Assembly: GCF_001429505.1 (NCBI RefSeq)
Contig: NZ_LMJW01000018.1
Location: 62,001-126,000, forward strand
Source of the DNA: Allobosea sp. Root483D1
GTDB taxonomy: Bacteria > Pseudomonadota > Alphaproteobacteria > Rhizobiales > Beijerinckiaceae
Length of the DNA stretch: 64,000 bases
Direction of reading: 5' to 3'
Numbering within the stretch: position 1 is the first letter of the stretch; the number at the start of each line of letters is the position of its first letter. The notes beneath the pieces are model-generated. The model was not told the origin of the DNA, searched no databases, and saw only the letters and a program-made list of their open reading frames with translations. Below, piece after piece: positions 54,523 to 64,000 of this stretch. The position numbers and the translations under genes are program-made.

Positions 54523-55715
54523 AGTTCGGCGTCCGGATCGCCCTTGCCGAGGAGGCCGGAGCGAATGATTTCGGCGCCGACGCGGCTATAGGTGATGCCG
54601 TTGCCGCCGAAGCCCATCACCGTCCAGCAATTCTTGAGATCCGGCATCTGGCCGATGGTCGGCAGGCCGGTCGTCGAGGCTCCGAATGTGCCGGTCCAGG
54701 TATAATCGGCCTCGGTCGAGATCCCGGGCAGAAGCTTGCCGAGCTTGCGCTGGATGGCTTTCGTCTTCCCGCCCATCAGCGCGTCGCGCTTGTCTTCGTC
54801 GACAAAATCCTCGTCCTCGCCGCCGCAGATGATGCGGCCGTCGGGCGTCGTACGCATGTAGAGATAAGGGTCGGACGCCTCCCAGATGAAGCAGCATCGT
54901 GGCCAGAGGCTGCGTTTCTGGGGGGCGGTGGCGAGGGCCCAGGTCGAGAGCACGCCGTGGCCTTTCGGCATCTTGCCAAAGGGCAGTTCGTAACCGGTGC
55001 AGAAGACGAGGTGGCGACAGCGGATGTGGTGGCCGCCCTTGGTGCGCAGGCTGACCGAGCGCGACTTGGCATCAAGGTCGACGATCTCGACCGGCCAGGC
55101 GAGGCGCGCGCCCCGGGAGATCGCGGCGCGAAGGAAGCCGGCAGCGAGCATGACCGGATCGGCCTCCAGATTGTCGTAGCCCAGTAGGGCCGCTTCGCGA
55201 TCGATGCCGAAGCGCTCCTTCAGTGTAGCGGCATCGAGCAAGGCGGTTTCCAGCCCGGCGTGGCGGCGGGCTTCGCCCTCACGGGCCAAGCCGTCGGCAT
55301 CGAGCACGTCGCCGGCCAGATAAAGCGAGTCGCGGCGGGTGACGGGAGCGATCGACAGCGCCTCGATCCGTGCCCCGAGCCCATCGACGGCGAGCCGCGA
55401 GCGGCGCCAGGCGCGGATGGCGGCCTCCTCGCCGATCTGGTGCGTGAGCGTGGTCAGGGGTTGGTCGATTTCGTATTGCAGCAGGGCCGTGCTCGCCGGC
55501 GTCGAGCCGCGCACCGGCCCGCGGCGGTCGACCACCAGCACACTGAAACCTGCCTCACTCAGCGCGTCGGCCTGCATTGCGCCCGAGATGCCGGCGCCGA
55601 TGATGACGACGTCGCTCTGCGTATCCTCGGTGATGCCCTGCCTGGGAAAGCGCGGCGGCCGCTCGCCCTGCCAGACCGAGCGCCCGGTCCGCAGATTCCT
55701 CGCTTTTGTCAGCAC
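54504..55715 (-). CDS. FAD-dependent oxidoreductase (DAO family)
   Basis: A 403-residue flavoenzyme of the glycine oxidase/D-amino-acid oxidase group. The FAD-binding [21 protein letters not shown] is at about residues 36-56, and the C-terminal [20 protein letters not shown] and [15 protein letters not shown] complete the FAD site. The substrate is unknown. It is inserted on the opposite strand between ruvC and ruvA. GTG 55715 is the start; the first 30 residues precede the FAD domain and could be partly untranslated. Confidence 0.88.
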   Translation of the reverse strand: MLTKARNLRTGRSVWQGERPPRFPRQGITEDTQSDVVIIGAGISGAMQADALSEAGFSVLVVDRRGPVRGSTPASTALLQYEIDQPLTTLTHQIGEEAAIRAWRRSRLAVDGLGARIEALSIAPVTRRDSLYLAGDVLDADGLAREGEARRHAGLETALLDAATLKERFGIDREAALLGYDNLEADPVMLAAGFLRAAISRGARLAWPVEIVDLDAKSRSVSLRTKGGHHIRCRHLVFCTGYELPFGKMPKGHGVLSTWALATAPQKRSLWPRCCFIWEASDPYLYMRTTPDGRIICGGEDEDFVDEDKRDALMGGKTKAIQRKLGKLLPGISTEADYTWTGTFGASTTGLPTIGQMPDLKNCWTVMGFGGNGITYSRVGAEIIRSGLLGKGDPDAELYAFRS

Positions 55716-55807
55716 GTGCCCACCCCCGCCATATCGCCGGTGGAGAACGCATGATCGCCACGAATGATCCGATCTGGCGGAGGGCTTTCGCCATGCTAAC
55801 AGGAGGC

Positions 55808-56425
55808 ATGATCGGAAAGCTCAAGGGCCTCATCGATTCGTATGGCGAGGACTTCGTCATCGTCGACGTGCAAGGCGTCGGCTATGTCGTGCAGTGCTCC
55901 TCGCGCACGCTGCAGCGCCTGCCCAAGATCGGCGAGGCGGCGGCGCTGTCGATCGAGACGCATGTCCGCGAGGACGCGATCCGGCTCTACGGCTTCCTCT
56001 CCGATACGGAGCGCGACTGGTTCCGGCTGATGCAGATGGTGCAGGGCGTCGGCGCCAAGGTCGCGCTCGCCATCCTCTCGACGCTCGAACCCGGCGCGCT
56101 CGCGACCGCGATCGCTACCAGCGACAAGACGGCGGTGGCGCGCGCGCCCGGCGTCGGCCCCAAGCTCGCCCAGCGCATCTGCGCCGAGCTTAAGGACAAG
56201 GCGCCGGCCTTCGGCCATGTCGACCCGGTGCTCGCGCAGCTCTCCGGTGCGCTGGAAGACAAGAGGCTGCCGCAGCCGGTGGCGGACGCCGTCTCGGCGC
56301 TCACCAATCTCGGCTATCCTCAGGCGCAGGCCGTAGTGGCGGTCGCAGCCGCCTCGCGCACAGCGGGGGAGGGGGCCGGCACGGCGCAACTGATCCGGCT
56401 CGGCCTGAAGGAGTTGGCGAAATGA
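55808..56425 (+). CDS. ruvA: Holliday junction branch migration protein RuvA
   Basis: A 205-residue RuvA of normal length. It opens with [28 protein letters not shown], has the double helix-hairpin-helix region ([38 protein letters not shown]) and the C-terminal RuvB-binding domain ([16 protein letters not shown]). An in-frame ATG at 55793 with GGAGGG upstream is an alternative start, since AGGAGG is too close to 55808. The stop overlaps the GNAT start as ATGA. Confidence 0.95.
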   Translation: MIGKLKGLIDSYGEDFVIVDVQGVGYVVQCSSRTLQRLPKIGEAAALSIETHVREDAIRLYGFLSDTERDWFRLMQMVQGVGAKVALAILSTLEPGALATAIATSDKTAVARAPGVGPKLAQRICAELKDKAPAFGHVDPVLAQLSGALEDKRLPQPVADAVSALTNLGYPQAQAVVAVAAASRTAGEGAGTAQLIRLGLKELAK

Positions 56426-56910
56426 GCAAGGGACCGACGGTGATCTTCCGCGAGATCGCCGACAAGTCGACCTTTCTCGCGCTGATGATGCGGCACTGGG
56501 GCTCGCATCGCATGATGATCGGCTCGAAGCTCTATGATTGCGCCGAACTGCCGCTGATCGGCATGTTCACGGCCGAGAGCGAGTTGCTGGCGGTGGCGAG
56601 CTGGGCACGCGACGGCGATATCGCGGTGCTGTGCGCGCTGCATTCCTTGAAAGAGGGGGAAGGCGCGGCCTCGCGCATGCTCGAGGCGGTGAAGGCGGCG
56701 GCGCGGGCTGCCGGCGCGCGCAAGCTCCGGGCCATGCTGACCAACGACAACATGCCGGCCCTAGTCTTTTACCAGAAGCACGGCTTCCGCTTCTCCGGGC
56801 TCCATATCGAGGCGATCGACGCCTATCGCGCGATGGTTCCGACGATCATCAAGACCGGCTACCAGGACATTCCGGTGCATGACGCGCTGGAGCTGGAGAT
56901 CGTATTGTGA
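56422..56910 (+). CDS. GNAT family N-acetyltransferase
   Basis: A 162-residue acetyltransferase with the acetyl-CoA motif region [21 protein letters not shown] and the motif-B pattern [21 protein letters not shown]. Its substrate is unknown. It is coupled at both ends, overlapping ruvA (ATGA) and ruvB (GTGA), so it is made with the Ruv proteins; whether it acts on them or on an unrelated metabolite is open. Confidence 0.9.
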   Translation: MSKGPTVIFREIADKSTFLALMMRHWGSHRMMIGSKLYDCAELPLIGMFTAESELLAVASWARDGDIAVLCALHSLKEGEGAASRMLEAVKAAARAAGARKLRAMLTNDNMPALVFYQKHGFRFSGLHIEAIDAYRAMVPTIIKTGYQDIPVHDALELEIVL

Positions 56911-57956
56911 GTGAGCCGAAGCGACCCGCCTTGATGTCGGCTGACAAGCGCGAGGATGACAGCGAGTCCTCGCTGCGGCCGCTGTCGCTCGCCGACTTCA
57001 CCGGGCAGGCGGCCGCGCGCGCGAATCTCCAGGTCTTCATCAATGCCGCCCGCACGCGTGGCGATGCGCTCGACCATGTCCTGTTCGTCGGCCCGCCCGG
57101 TCTCGGCAAGACGACGCTGGCGCAGATCGTGGCGCGCGAGCTCGGCGTCAGCTTCCGCTCGACCTCGGGACCGGTGATCGCCAAAGCCGGCGACCTCGCG
57201 GCGCAGCTGACCAATCTCGAAGAGCGCGACGTGCTCTTCATCGACGAGATCCATCGCCTCAACCCGGCGGTGGAGGAAATCCTCTATCCGGCGATGGAGG
57301 ACTACCAGCTCGATCTGATCATCGGCGAGGGGCCGGCGGCGCGCTCGGTCAAGATCGACCTGCCGAAGTTCACGCTCGTCGGCGCCACGACCCGCGCCGG
57401 CCTGTTGACCACGCCGCTGCGCGACCGCTTCGGCATCCCGATCCGCTTGCAGTTCTACACGGTCGAGGAGCTGCAGGGCATCGTCGCGCGCGGCGCCCGG
57501 GTGCTCGGCGTGCCGATGTCGGATGACGGCGCCAACGAGATCGCCCGCCGTGCACGCGGGACACCACGTATTGCCGGCCGGCTGCTCAGGCGCGTGCGCG
57601 ACTTTGCCATCGTTGACGGCGATCCGATCGTCACCCGCAAGGTTGCCGACAAAGCGCTCGGCCTGCTCGATGTCGACGCCATCGGCCTCGACCAGATGGA
57701 CCGGCGCTATCTGACGACGGTCGCCATCAACTTCGGCGGTGGGCCGGTCGGGATCGAGACCATCGCCGCTTCGCTCTCCGAGCCGCGCGACGCGATCGAG
57801 GAGATCATCGAGCCCTTCCTGCTGCAGCAGGGCTTCATCCAGCGCACGCCGCGCGGGCGGCTGCTGACGCCGCACGCATTCCGGCATCTGGGCATGCCCG
57901 AGCCGAGCCGGGAGGGGGCGCAGTTCGGGCTGTTCGGCAGCGAGGGCGAGGACTGA
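56907..57956 (+). CDS. ruvB: Holliday junction branch migration DNA helicase RuvB
   Basis: A 349-residue AAA+ motor. Walker [16 protein letters not shown], Walker [12 protein letters not shown], sensor GATTRAGLL and the winged-helix end ([21 protein letters not shown]) are all present. RuvB hexamers drive branch migration with RuvA. The start is GTG 56907, overlapping the GNAT stop by four bases. Confidence 0.97.
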   Translation: MSEPKRPALMSADKREDDSESSLRPLSLADFTGQAAARANLQVFINAARTRGDALDHVLFVGPPGLGKTTLAQIVARELGVSFRSTSGPVIAKAGDLAAQLTNLEERDVLFIDEIHRLNPAVEEILYPAMEDYQLDLIIGEGPAARSVKIDLPKFTLVGATTRAGLLTTPLRDRFGIPIRLQFYTVEELQGIVARGARVLGVPMSDDGANEIARRARGTPRIAGRLLRRVRDFAIVDGDPIVTRKVADKALGLLDVDAIGLDQMDRRYLTTVAINFGGGPVGIETIAASLSEPRDAIEEIIEPFLLQQGFIQRTPRGRLLTPHAFRHLGMPEPSREGAQFGLFGSEGED

Positions 57957-58050
57957 GGCCACCGGTGGCGCAGTCCCGCATTTGGATGATGCGGTGTCTT
58001 TTCCGTCGTGTTGTCATCGGTTCCGATCACGCGATGCCGGGAGAGACGAT

Positions 58051-58554
58051 ATGCGATCTGCGCTAGTGGTGGCGGGCCTGATGCTGGTTTCCGTGGCAGC
58101 CTTCGCCGCCGAGCCCACCCCTGACGCCACTGTTCGCAAGGCCTATGAGGTCACGCAGAAGACGTTGGACGGCGGCGGCGAGCCGCCCTGGCGTCCGCCA
58201 CATCGCGACGCGTTGATGAGCAAGAGCCTGGCCGCGCTGTTCGCCCGCGACGACCGCTATCAGGACGAGAGCGGCGATATCGGCCATGTCGGGGCGGACC
58301 CGTTCATCCAGGGTCAGGACGGCGAGGTGAAGAGCCTCAAGGTCACCGTCACCCAGGCTCCGGCAGGCGGCAAGGCGCTGGTGACGGCGAGCTTCCGCAG
58401 CTTCGGCAAGGCGATGTCCGTGCCGTTCCGCATGGTCGAGGAGGGCGGGGGCTGGCGCATCGACGATATCGGCGCCGGCAAGAACTCGGTCCGTCGCGAG
58501 CTGGCGCAGCCTTATGATTGCGGCTCGTTCATGGGCAAGCCCTGCAAGCGCTGA
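58051..58554 (+). CDS. Secreted hypothetical protein (DUF3828-like)
   Basis: A 167-residue protein with a signal peptide (ALVVAGLMLVSVAAFAA, cleavage near AFA-AEPT). The mature part, with AEPTPDATVRKAYEVTQ at the start, DPFIQGQDGE in the middle and GGGWRIDDI late, resembles NTF2-like DUF3828 proteins. Two cysteines near the end (DCGSFMGKPC) may form a disulfide. GGGAGAGAC precedes the ATG; the longer frame to 57982 is unsupported. Confidence 0.75.
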   Translation: MRSALVVAGLMLVSVAAFAAEPTPDATVRKAYEVTQKTLDGGGEPPWRPPHRDALMSKSLAALFARDDRYQDESGDIGHVGADPFIQGQDGEVKSLKVTVTQAPAGGKALVTASFRSFGKAMSVPFRMVEEGGGWRIDDIGAGKNSVRRELAQPYDCGSFMGKPCKR

Positions 58555-58601
58555 GCGGCCGCAGGGCGGTTCGCCACGGCTGATGCGAATCCCGGGCTGA
58601 T

Positions 58602-59111
58602 CTATTGGCGAGCGATCTTGGCGCGCATCATGGCGGGGCGCGCGCCGGCATCCTTGAGCGCACCGGATTTGGCGGCTTTTGGGTTTTCGACCGGTCGCAT
58701 GCCCTTGCCGGCCGTGCGGCTAACCGGGCGCTCCAGCGCGCGCTCGCGCTGCTTCATCGCCAAGGCCTTGCGCGCCAGACTGCGTTGGCTTGGCGCATGC
58801 AGCTTTTCGATCCGCCGGGTCTGCTCCGCTCCGACGCGCTTGAGCGCTACGGTGAGTGCGTCCGCCTTGGCCTTGGTGCCCTGGTTGTCCGAGGCCGGCC
58901 GTGTGCCCTGCGGTGCCGCTTTGCCGCGGAATTCACGGCGCTGCTGCCGGGCGATGCCGCGGGCTCGGTCGCGCTTCTCGCGCAGGGTGCGAGTGAGATC
59001 GCGCAGGTTCTCGTCGCTTTCGCCGGAGAGCTTGCCGCGCCGCGTGCGCGCCACGAGGTCGAATTCCGACTGGTCGAGAAGCCGTTCGAGCGCCTTGGCC
59101 GAGAGTGACAT
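58602..59111 (-). CDS. Basic hypothetical protein
   Basis: A 169-residue, very basic protein rich in arginine, lysine and alanine. The opening LSAKALERLLDQSEFDLVARTR and GKLSGESDENLRDLTRTLREK look ordered, while the C-terminal half is probably disordered. I recognise no family. It may bind nucleic acid because of its charge. ATG 59111 is chosen over the longer frame to 59219 as the upstream part is arginine-rich shadow. Confidence 0.6.
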   Translation of the reverse strand: MSLSAKALERLLDQSEFDLVARTRRGKLSGESDENLRDLTRTLREKRDRARGIARQQRREFRGKAAPQGTRPASDNQGTKAKADALTVALKRVGAEQTRRIEKLHAPSQRSLARKALAMKQRERALERPVSRTAGKGMRPVENPKAAKSGALKDAGARPAMMRAKIARQ

Positions 59112-59217
59112 GAGCTGTCTCCGTAAGATTGCGCCCCCGCCCGAGACTATGCCGATGCGGCGCCTTTTGTTCCCGCGGCAATTTGCGCTGCGGGCGGCCC
59201 GCCTGTAAGCCGCGGAC

Positions 59218-59625
59218 ATGGCCAGCCCGCATCAGATCTCCGTTCGCGTCTACTACGAGGACACCGACTTCTCCGGCGTCGTCTATCACGCCTCCTATCT
59301 GCGCTTCATGGAGCGCGGCCGCACCGAGCTGATCCGGGCGCTCGGCATCGAGCAGCGCGAGCTCTTCGACGGTGACGCGGCGCTCGGCTTCGCGGTCCGG
59401 CGCATGCTGATCGATTTCGTGAAGCCGGCGGTGATGGACGACCTGCTGACCATCGAGACCAAGCCGACCCTCGCGCGCGGCGCCACCATGGAACTCGACC
59501 AGCGCATCCTGCGCGGCGAGGAGGTACTGATCACCGCGCAGGTCAAGGTCGCCTGCGTCGGTGGCGGCAAGGCCCGGCGCATCCCGGATGTCCTCCGACA
59601 TCGCCTCGGCCTCGAAATCCTCTGA
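59218..59625 (+). CDS. ybgC: Tol-Pal system-associated acyl-CoA thioesterase YbgC
   Basis: A 135-residue hot-dog-fold thioesterase. The catalytic region YYEDTDFSGVVYHASYL near the N-terminus (Asp in DTDFSG) and FMERGRTELIRALG are typical of YbgC. It hydrolyses short- or medium-chain acyl-CoA and is linked to phospholipid metabolism at the envelope. It normally sits directly upstream of tolQ; here four other genes separate them. Confidence 0.94.
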   Translation: MASPHQISVRVYYEDTDFSGVVYHASYLRFMERGRTELIRALGIEQRELFDGDAALGFAVRRMLIDFVKPAVMDDLLTIETKPTLARGATMELDQRILRGEEVLITAQVKVACVGGGKARRIPDVLRHRLGLEIL

Positions 59626-59683
59626 TCACTCCTGCCGCCCGCTGGCATCGACGCTGGCGGATCGCCATGTTAGGGCCCGTAAC

Positions 59684-60331
59684 ATGAGCTGGAAACGCAA
59701 CGAGCCCGAGCAGCCGCGGGGCTATCACCACGGCAACCTCAAGGAGGCGCTGGTGCGCGCCGCCCTCGGCCTGATCGGCGAGAAGGGGCCGAATGGCTTC
59801 ACCTTCGCCGAGGCCGCGCGCATGGCCGGTGTCAGCCCGGCGGCGCCGTACCGGCACTACCGCGACCGCGACGAGCTGCTTGCCGACGTCGCGGTGCACG
59901 GCTTTGCCGCTTTCGAAGCGGCGCTCGCCAAGGCCTGGGACAATGGCAAGCCCGATCCCGAGACGGCGTTCCACCGTCTCGGGCGGGCCTATCTCACCTT
60001 TGCCCATGACCAGCCTGCCTTCTATTCGGCGATGTTCGAGGCCGGTGTGGCGCTGGATGCCAGTCCCGAACTGCGCGCCGCTGCAGACCGCGCCTTCCTG
60101 CAACTGCGCCAGGCTGCCGAGACGCTGATCGCAGCACTGCCACAAGGAAAACGCCCGCCAGCGCTGATGATGGCGCTGCATATCTGGGCGATGTCGCACG
60201 GTGTCGCGGCTCTGTTCGGCCGCGCCGATGCGGGCCGGCGGCCACTGCCGATGTCGGCATCCGACCTGCTGGAGGCCGGAATGCTGATCTATCTCAAAGG
60301 CTTGGGGTTGCCCGCCGACCAGCCGGTCTGA
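59684..60331 (+). CDS. TetR/AcrR family transcriptional regulator
   Basis: A 215-residue repressor. The HTH reads FTFAEAARMAGVSPAAPYRHY (about residues 39-59), followed by an all-helical ligand domain with a WHG-type pattern (AMSHGVAALFG). The start is ATG 59684, where YHHGNLKEALVRAAL begins. A perfect palindrome 60 bases downstream is its candidate operator. GAACG-type ribosome sites are weak here. The ligand is unknown. Confidence 0.9.
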   Translation: MSWKRNEPEQPRGYHHGNLKEALVRAALGLIGEKGPNGFTFAEAARMAGVSPAAPYRHYRDRDELLADVAVHGFAAFEAALAKAWDNGKPDPETAFHRLGRAYLTFAHDQPAFYSAMFEAGVALDASPELRAAADRAFLQLRQAAETLIAALPQGKRPPALMMALHIWAMSHGVAALFGRADAGRRPLPMSASDLLEAGMLIYLKGLGLPADQPV

Positions 60332-60390
60332 CGTCCCGTCGAATTTTTTAAGTGGGCCGTCTTGAAAGCCTTGGCAGCTGCGTCCAGATA

Positions 60391-60413
60391 TGTGAATGTG
60401 ATTTACATTCACA
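60391..60413 (+). promoter_or_regulatory. Palindrome, candidate TetR operator
   Basis: Perfect nine-base arms TGTGAATGT (60391-60399) and ACATTCACA (60405-60413) around five bases. It is 60 bases after the TetR gene and 76 bases before the DUF2852 gene. TetR proteins bind palindromes of this length and often with TGAATG half-sites, so this could control the DUF2852 gene; the link is positional. Confidence 0.55.
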
Positions 60414-60488
60414 CGGTCGGCGGAAGCTGGCCGGGGAGGTTGGTCGGCAGCGGCATCCGTCGCTGCCATTCAGGTTCGAGAGGAATCG

Positions 60489-60938
60489 ATGCCGATCGTC
60501 GCGAAGCTTGATGAATACGGAAAAGGAGCCTGGCTCGCCTTTGCGGTGCTCGGCTTCATCATTTTCTGGCCGCTGGGTCTGGCGACCCTGGTCTTTCTGT
60601 TCTGGAGTGGACGCATGGGACATGGTTGTGGACCGGCACGTTACGAGTACCGGATGAGCCGCCTGCAGGATAAGATGGAACGCCTGCGCGAGCGCATGGG
60701 CGGGGCCCAGCCCTTTGGTCGCGGTGGTTTCGGTGGCGGCTGGGGCCGCGGCGCATCGAGCGGCAACCGCGCCTTCGACGAATATCGCGACGAGACGCTG
60801 CGTCGCCTCGAGGACGAGCAGCGCGAGTTCCATGACTTCCTCGGCCGGCTGCGCATGGCCAAGGACAAGGCGGAGTTCGACGAGTTCATGAATACCCGCC
60901 GTCCCAGCACCGGCACGGATACTGTCGAAAGCGCCTGA
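60489..60938 (+). CDS. DUF2852 family membrane protein
   Basis: A 149-residue DUF2852 protein. One hydrophobic helix pair lies near the N-terminus (WLAFAVLGFIIFWPLGLATL), followed by a cysteine-containing GHGCGP, a glycine-rich linker and a charged C-terminal helix (FDEYRDETLRRLEDEQREF). The function is unknown. GAGAGGAATC precedes the ATG. A palindrome lies in its leader. Confidence 0.85.
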   Translation: MPIVAKLDEYGKGAWLAFAVLGFIIFWPLGLATLVFLFWSGRMGHGCGPARYEYRMSRLQDKMERLRERMGGAQPFGRGGFGGGWGRGASSGNRAFDEYRDETLRRLEDEQREFHDFLGRLRMAKDKAEFDEFMNTRRPSTGTDTVESA

Positions 60939-60948
60939 TCGCCCCTTT

Positions 60949-61668
60949 TCAGAGCTGACGACCGTCGGCGGCCCGCTTCCTCACGGAAGCGGGCCGTTGG
61001 CGTTTTTCCGGCGCTGCTGCAGGCGACGGAGCCTCCGGCTTGTTCCTGTTCGTGGTCACGAAGAAGATCACGATGGTCAGCGCCGAGGTCAATGAGGCGA
61101 GGACCGCGGTGATCTGAGCCTTCAGGCTCTCGATCTTGCCGATCCGACCCGCGACGAGGTTGTGACGCAGCTGGAGCGCGGTCAACCGCTCCCCCGCTTC
61201 AATCACCATTGCGCTTTCGACCGCCTGGATGTTCCGGATCGTTCCGGCGTCATTGTAGTCTTGGTCGACCAATGCGTCATAGGACGCCATCCAGCTTTGC
61301 CAATCCTGCGGATGGACGATGGCCGCCATGCGACGCATCGCCTGCTTGGCGTTCTGCCGGAACAGCCGGTCGAGCAGATATCTGTACTGCATGTCTGCCT
61401 GCGAGCCGTTCATCACCAGGAGCAGGGCACCGCGGCCGAGCTGCAAGGTCTCGAAGGCTTTCACTTGGCCGTCGAGCCCGGCGAGGTCGCGCGTCAGCGT
61501 GTCGCGCTCGTCGGTGAAACGCGCGATACGCCGGTCGAGCGAATTCGAGAGGGCGAAGATCGCGATGGAGGAAACGATCGCGGGCGAGACGATGAGGAGC
61601 GCGCTGAGCGTCGTCCGGTTCCAGACATAGTGCCGGGCATGGCCTGCGATCCGCTCGCTAAACCGCAT
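60949..61668 (-). CDS. Hypothetical membrane protein with two transmembrane helices
   Basis: A 239-residue protein with helices at about residues 20-42 (TLSALLIVSPAIVSSIAIFAL) and 185-205 (VLASLTSALTIVIFFVTTN), and a 145-residue extracytoplasmic helical domain between them with coiled coil (DRRIARFTDERDTLTRDLAG). That topology is like four-helix-bundle sensor modules, but no output domain follows; the tail is basic and proline-rich. I do not recognise a family. Confidence 0.75.
   Translation of the reverse strand: MRFSERIAGHARHYVWNRTTLSALLIVSPAIVSSIAIFALSNSLDRRIARFTDERDTLTRDLAGLDGQVKAFETLQLGRGALLLVMNGSQADMQYRYLLDRLFRQNAKQAMRRMAAIVHPQDWQSWMASYDALVDQDYNDAGTIRNIQAVESAMVIEAGERLTALQLRHNLVAGRIGKIESLKAQITAVLASLTSALTIVIFFVTTNRNKPEAPSPAAAPEKRQRPASVRKRAADGRQL
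60969..60996 (+). terminator. Possible terminator for the DUF2852 gene inside the convergent gene
   Basis: A perfect 12-base stem, CGGCCCGCTTCC (60969-60980) and its complement (60985-60996), with a TCAC loop. The T-run begins six bases later (61002 on), which weakens the case. It overlaps the last codons of the convergent gene. Confidence 0.4.
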
Positions 61669-61727
61669 CGACCCAGCTCCCGCCGCGCGCGCTTCGTGAT
61701 CAGCCGCATGGCCGTCATAACGCGATA

Positions 61728-61764
61728 TTAACCATGCCGGCTCTTAACCTCGACGGGGATTTAA
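61728..61764. promoter_or_regulatory. Three TTAAC half-sites upstream of tolQ
   Basis: TTAACCAT at 61728, TTAACC at 61744 and TTAACG at 61761 resemble CtrA half-sites but are spaced 16-17 bases apart, not the 11 of a full TTAA-N7-TTAA box. They lie in the 286-base gap between the membrane protein gene and tolQ. Regulation by CtrA is a weak guess. Confidence 0.3.
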
Positions 61765-61954
61765 CGGGACACAAGGCCTCTGGCGCACGCGAGCACCGCC
61801 GTTTGGCCCATCTTTCGCCGAATTCAGCGGCAATTGGTGTCAATGGCATATCCCCGGAGCGCAGATCGGGCGGCGGCGCGACCTTCGCGGCGCAAGCTAC
61901 AGGCTGTGCGGGACTGAACTCGGTTTCGCGCTCGCCAGGCAGAAGGATGACAGG

Positions 61955-62668
<714 letters not shown>

Positions 62669-62679
62669 GGGGCTGAATC

Positions 62680-63129
62680 ATGGGCATGTCAGCCGCAGCC
62701 GGGGGCAAGGCCGGGGGACGCCGCGGGCGTCGCCCGCGGCGCCATGGTGCCATCGCCGAGATCAACATGACGCCGTTCATCGACGTCATGCTGGTGTTGC
62801 TGATCATCTTCATGGTCGCCGCGCCGTTGATCGCGACCGGTGTGCCGATCGACCTGCCGCAGACCGGCGCCAAGCCGATCAATGTCGATCAGAAGCCGAT
62901 CACCATCGCCATCGACGAGAAGGGCCAGATCTTCCTGCAGGACCAGCCGACGCTCGAGCCCGACCTGGTGCAGAAGCTGCAAGGCCTCGCCAAGCAGGGC
63001 TTCGAGGACCGGATCTATGTGCGCGGCCATAAGCAGGTCGACTATGGTCGCGTCGCCTCGGTGATGGCGACGATCACCAGCGCCGGCTTCAGGCGCGTGG
63101 CGCTGGTCACCGAGCCGAATTCGCATTGA
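62680..63129 (+). CDS. tolR: Tol-Pal system inner-membrane subunit TolR
   Basis: A 149-residue TolR/ExbD protein. It has a basic cytoplasmic start (GGRRGRRPRRHGAIAEINMTP), one transmembrane helix with the proton-path aspartate (FIDVMLVLLIIFMVAAPL) and a periplasmic domain. It starts 11 bases after tolQ and is followed by tolA, the normal gene order. Confidence 0.96.
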   Translation: MGMSAAAGGKAGGRRGRRPRRHGAIAEINMTPFIDVMLVLLIIFMVAAPLIATGVPIDLPQTGAKPINVDQKPITIAIDEKGQIFLQDQPTLEPDLVQKLQGLAKQGFEDRIYVRGHKQVDYGRVASVMATITSAGFRRVALVTEPNSH

Positions 63130-63151
63130 ACGAGAAGGTGCCGTCGCGTTG

Positions 63152-64000
63152 ATGGTTTCGCGCTCCGAACCCGGCTTGGCGGTTTCCGCCCTTGCCCACG
63201 CGACCGTTCTGGTCGCGGGGTTGCTGGCGTTTTCCGGCGTGGCGCCGTTGCCGGAGCACCAGGAGGCGATCGCCGTCGAGGTGGTCGACCCTTCCGCGCT
63301 GAACCAGGTGACGCGCGGCGAGCGCCAGGCCGAAAAGGTGCAGGAACAGCCGCAGCAGCGGGCCGAGCGCCAGTCCGAAACCGTCGAGCGCAAGGAAGCG
63401 GGCGAGGCCAAGCAGGATACGCCGGCGCCGCCGTCGCGCCCGCCCGAACTCAAGGTCGCCGAAGACAACGCCGCGGCGCCGCTGCCGCCCGCGCGTCCGA
63501 CCCCGAAACCGACCCCGCCGGCCGAGCCGGTCAAGCAGCCGCCGCAGAAATCCGAGCAGGCTGCCGCTCAAGAAGCCGAGCAGCGCCGCGAGGCGCTGGC
63601 GAAGCTCGCCGAAGAGGCGGAGCTCGAGAGCAAGGCGAAGCAGGCCGAGCAGGATGCCAAGGCCGCCGCCAAGGCGAAGGCCGAAGCCGAGGCGCAGGCG
63701 CGCGCCGAGGCGGCCAAGGCCGCAAAGCAGAAGGCGGAAGCGGAAGCCAAGGCCAAGGCGGAGGCCGAACACAAAGCCAAGCTCGCCGCCGAGGCCAAGG
63801 CGAAGCGCGAGGCTGAAGCCAAGGCCAAGCGCGAAGCCGAGATCGCCAAGAACTTCAACCCGAACGACATCGCCAAGCTGCTGCAGTCGAAGGAGCAGGC
63901 GCAGTCCTCGGGTGCGAGCGCGCCGCAGATCAACCGCACCGCCTCGCTCGGCACCCAGACAGGCTCCTCGCAGAAGCTCTCGCCGTCGCTCCGGGCACAG
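63152..64000 (+). CDS. tolA: Tol-Pal system protein TolA, 3' end beyond the window
   Basis: The frame from ATG 63152 is open through the last base (283 codons visible). It has one N-terminal transmembrane helix (VSALAHATVLVAGLLAFSGV), a proline-rich region and a long alanine/lysine/glutamate coiled coil (EAEAKAKREAEIAK-like repeats), as in TolA domain II. The end shows SLGTQTGSSQKLSPSLRA, probably the start of the C-terminal domain. GAGAAGG lies upstream. TolA bridges the TolQR motor to TolB and Pal. Confidence 0.92.
   Translation, partial: MVSRSEPGLAVSALAHATVLVAGLLAFSGVAPLPEHQEAIAVEVVDPSALNQVTRGERQAEKVQEQPQQRAERQSETVERKEAGEAKQDTPAPPSRPPELKVAEDNAAAPLPPARPTPKPTPPAEPVKQPPQKSEQAAAQEAEQRREALAKLAEEAELESKAKQAEQDAKAAAKAKAEAEAQARAEAAKAAKQKAEAEAKAKAEAEHKAKLAAEAKAKREAEAKAKREAEIAKNFNPNDIAKLLQSKEQAQSSGASAPQINRTASLGTQTGSSQKLSPSLRAQ

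Overview
The window is a GC-rich chromosomal segment of an alphaproteobacterium in the order Hyphomicrobiales (Rhizobiales). Several things point there: a GTG-started bS21, ruvCAB followed by ybgC-tolQRA, two alphaproteobacterial cell-cycle proteins (TrcR/DUF1013 and RcdA/DUF1465), an aa3-type oxidase subunit IV, a zapA gene followed by a 6S-like RNA, and short palindromic intergenic elements of the kind common in this order. A Bosea-like organism is my best guess, by inference only. I see no phage genes, insertion sequences, CRISPR arrays, rRNA or tRNA genes.

1-8.6 kb: catabolic and accessory genes. An aminotransferase cut by the window edge precedes a beta-keto-acid cleavage enzyme and an IclR regulator. 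Then come a D-lactate-dehydrogenase-type flavoprotein, a winged-helix/hydrolase fusion, an MddA-like methanethiol methyltransferase and two dTDP-rhamnose genes. 8.7-13.6 kb: a LysR regulator diverges from an operon of an argininosuccinate-lyase paralogue with a complete polar amino-acid ABC transporter. 13.7-14.5 kb: an AbrB/MazE-type antitoxin with a Doc toxin, controlled by a palindrome that covers the predicted -10, followed by what looks like the severed start of a DUF849 gene. 14.5-21.8 kb: UbiB-family kinase, oxidase subunit IV, hydrolase, TPR lipoprotein, bS21, purEK and two DUF465 proteins. 22-25.7 kb: an AraC-AlaX-EamA-ArgE operon. 25.8-33.9 kb: two acyl-CoA ligases around a TauE permease, a membrane chemoreceptor and an MBL hydrolase.

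34-42.7 kb carries cell-cycle and division genes: trcR, a quinone oxidoreductase, DUF1192, rcdA, rpmE, an ABC exporter, an ankyrin protein, a 6S-like RNA, zapA and DUF4164. The most interesting signal is at 36.8-36.94 kb, just upstream of rcdA. A perfect TTAA-N7-TTAA CtrA box and a -10-like hexamer lie before a roughly 94-nt segment with two perfect hairpins, two anti-Shine-Dalgarno motifs and a rho-independent terminator. I read it as a candidate CtrA-controlled small RNA. A second, near-consensus CtrA box lies in front of rcdA, whose product in Caulobacter helps ClpXP degrade CtrA.

42.9-50 kb: central carbon metabolism (tkt, gap, pgk, fba) with small unknown genes between. 50-64 kb: a soluble globin-fold chemoreceptor lacking the heme-ligating histidine, yebC, a second TauE permease, ruvC/ruvA/ruvB (with a GNAT gene embedded between ruvA and ruvB), then ybgC and tolQ-tolR-tolA, with tolA running off the window end.
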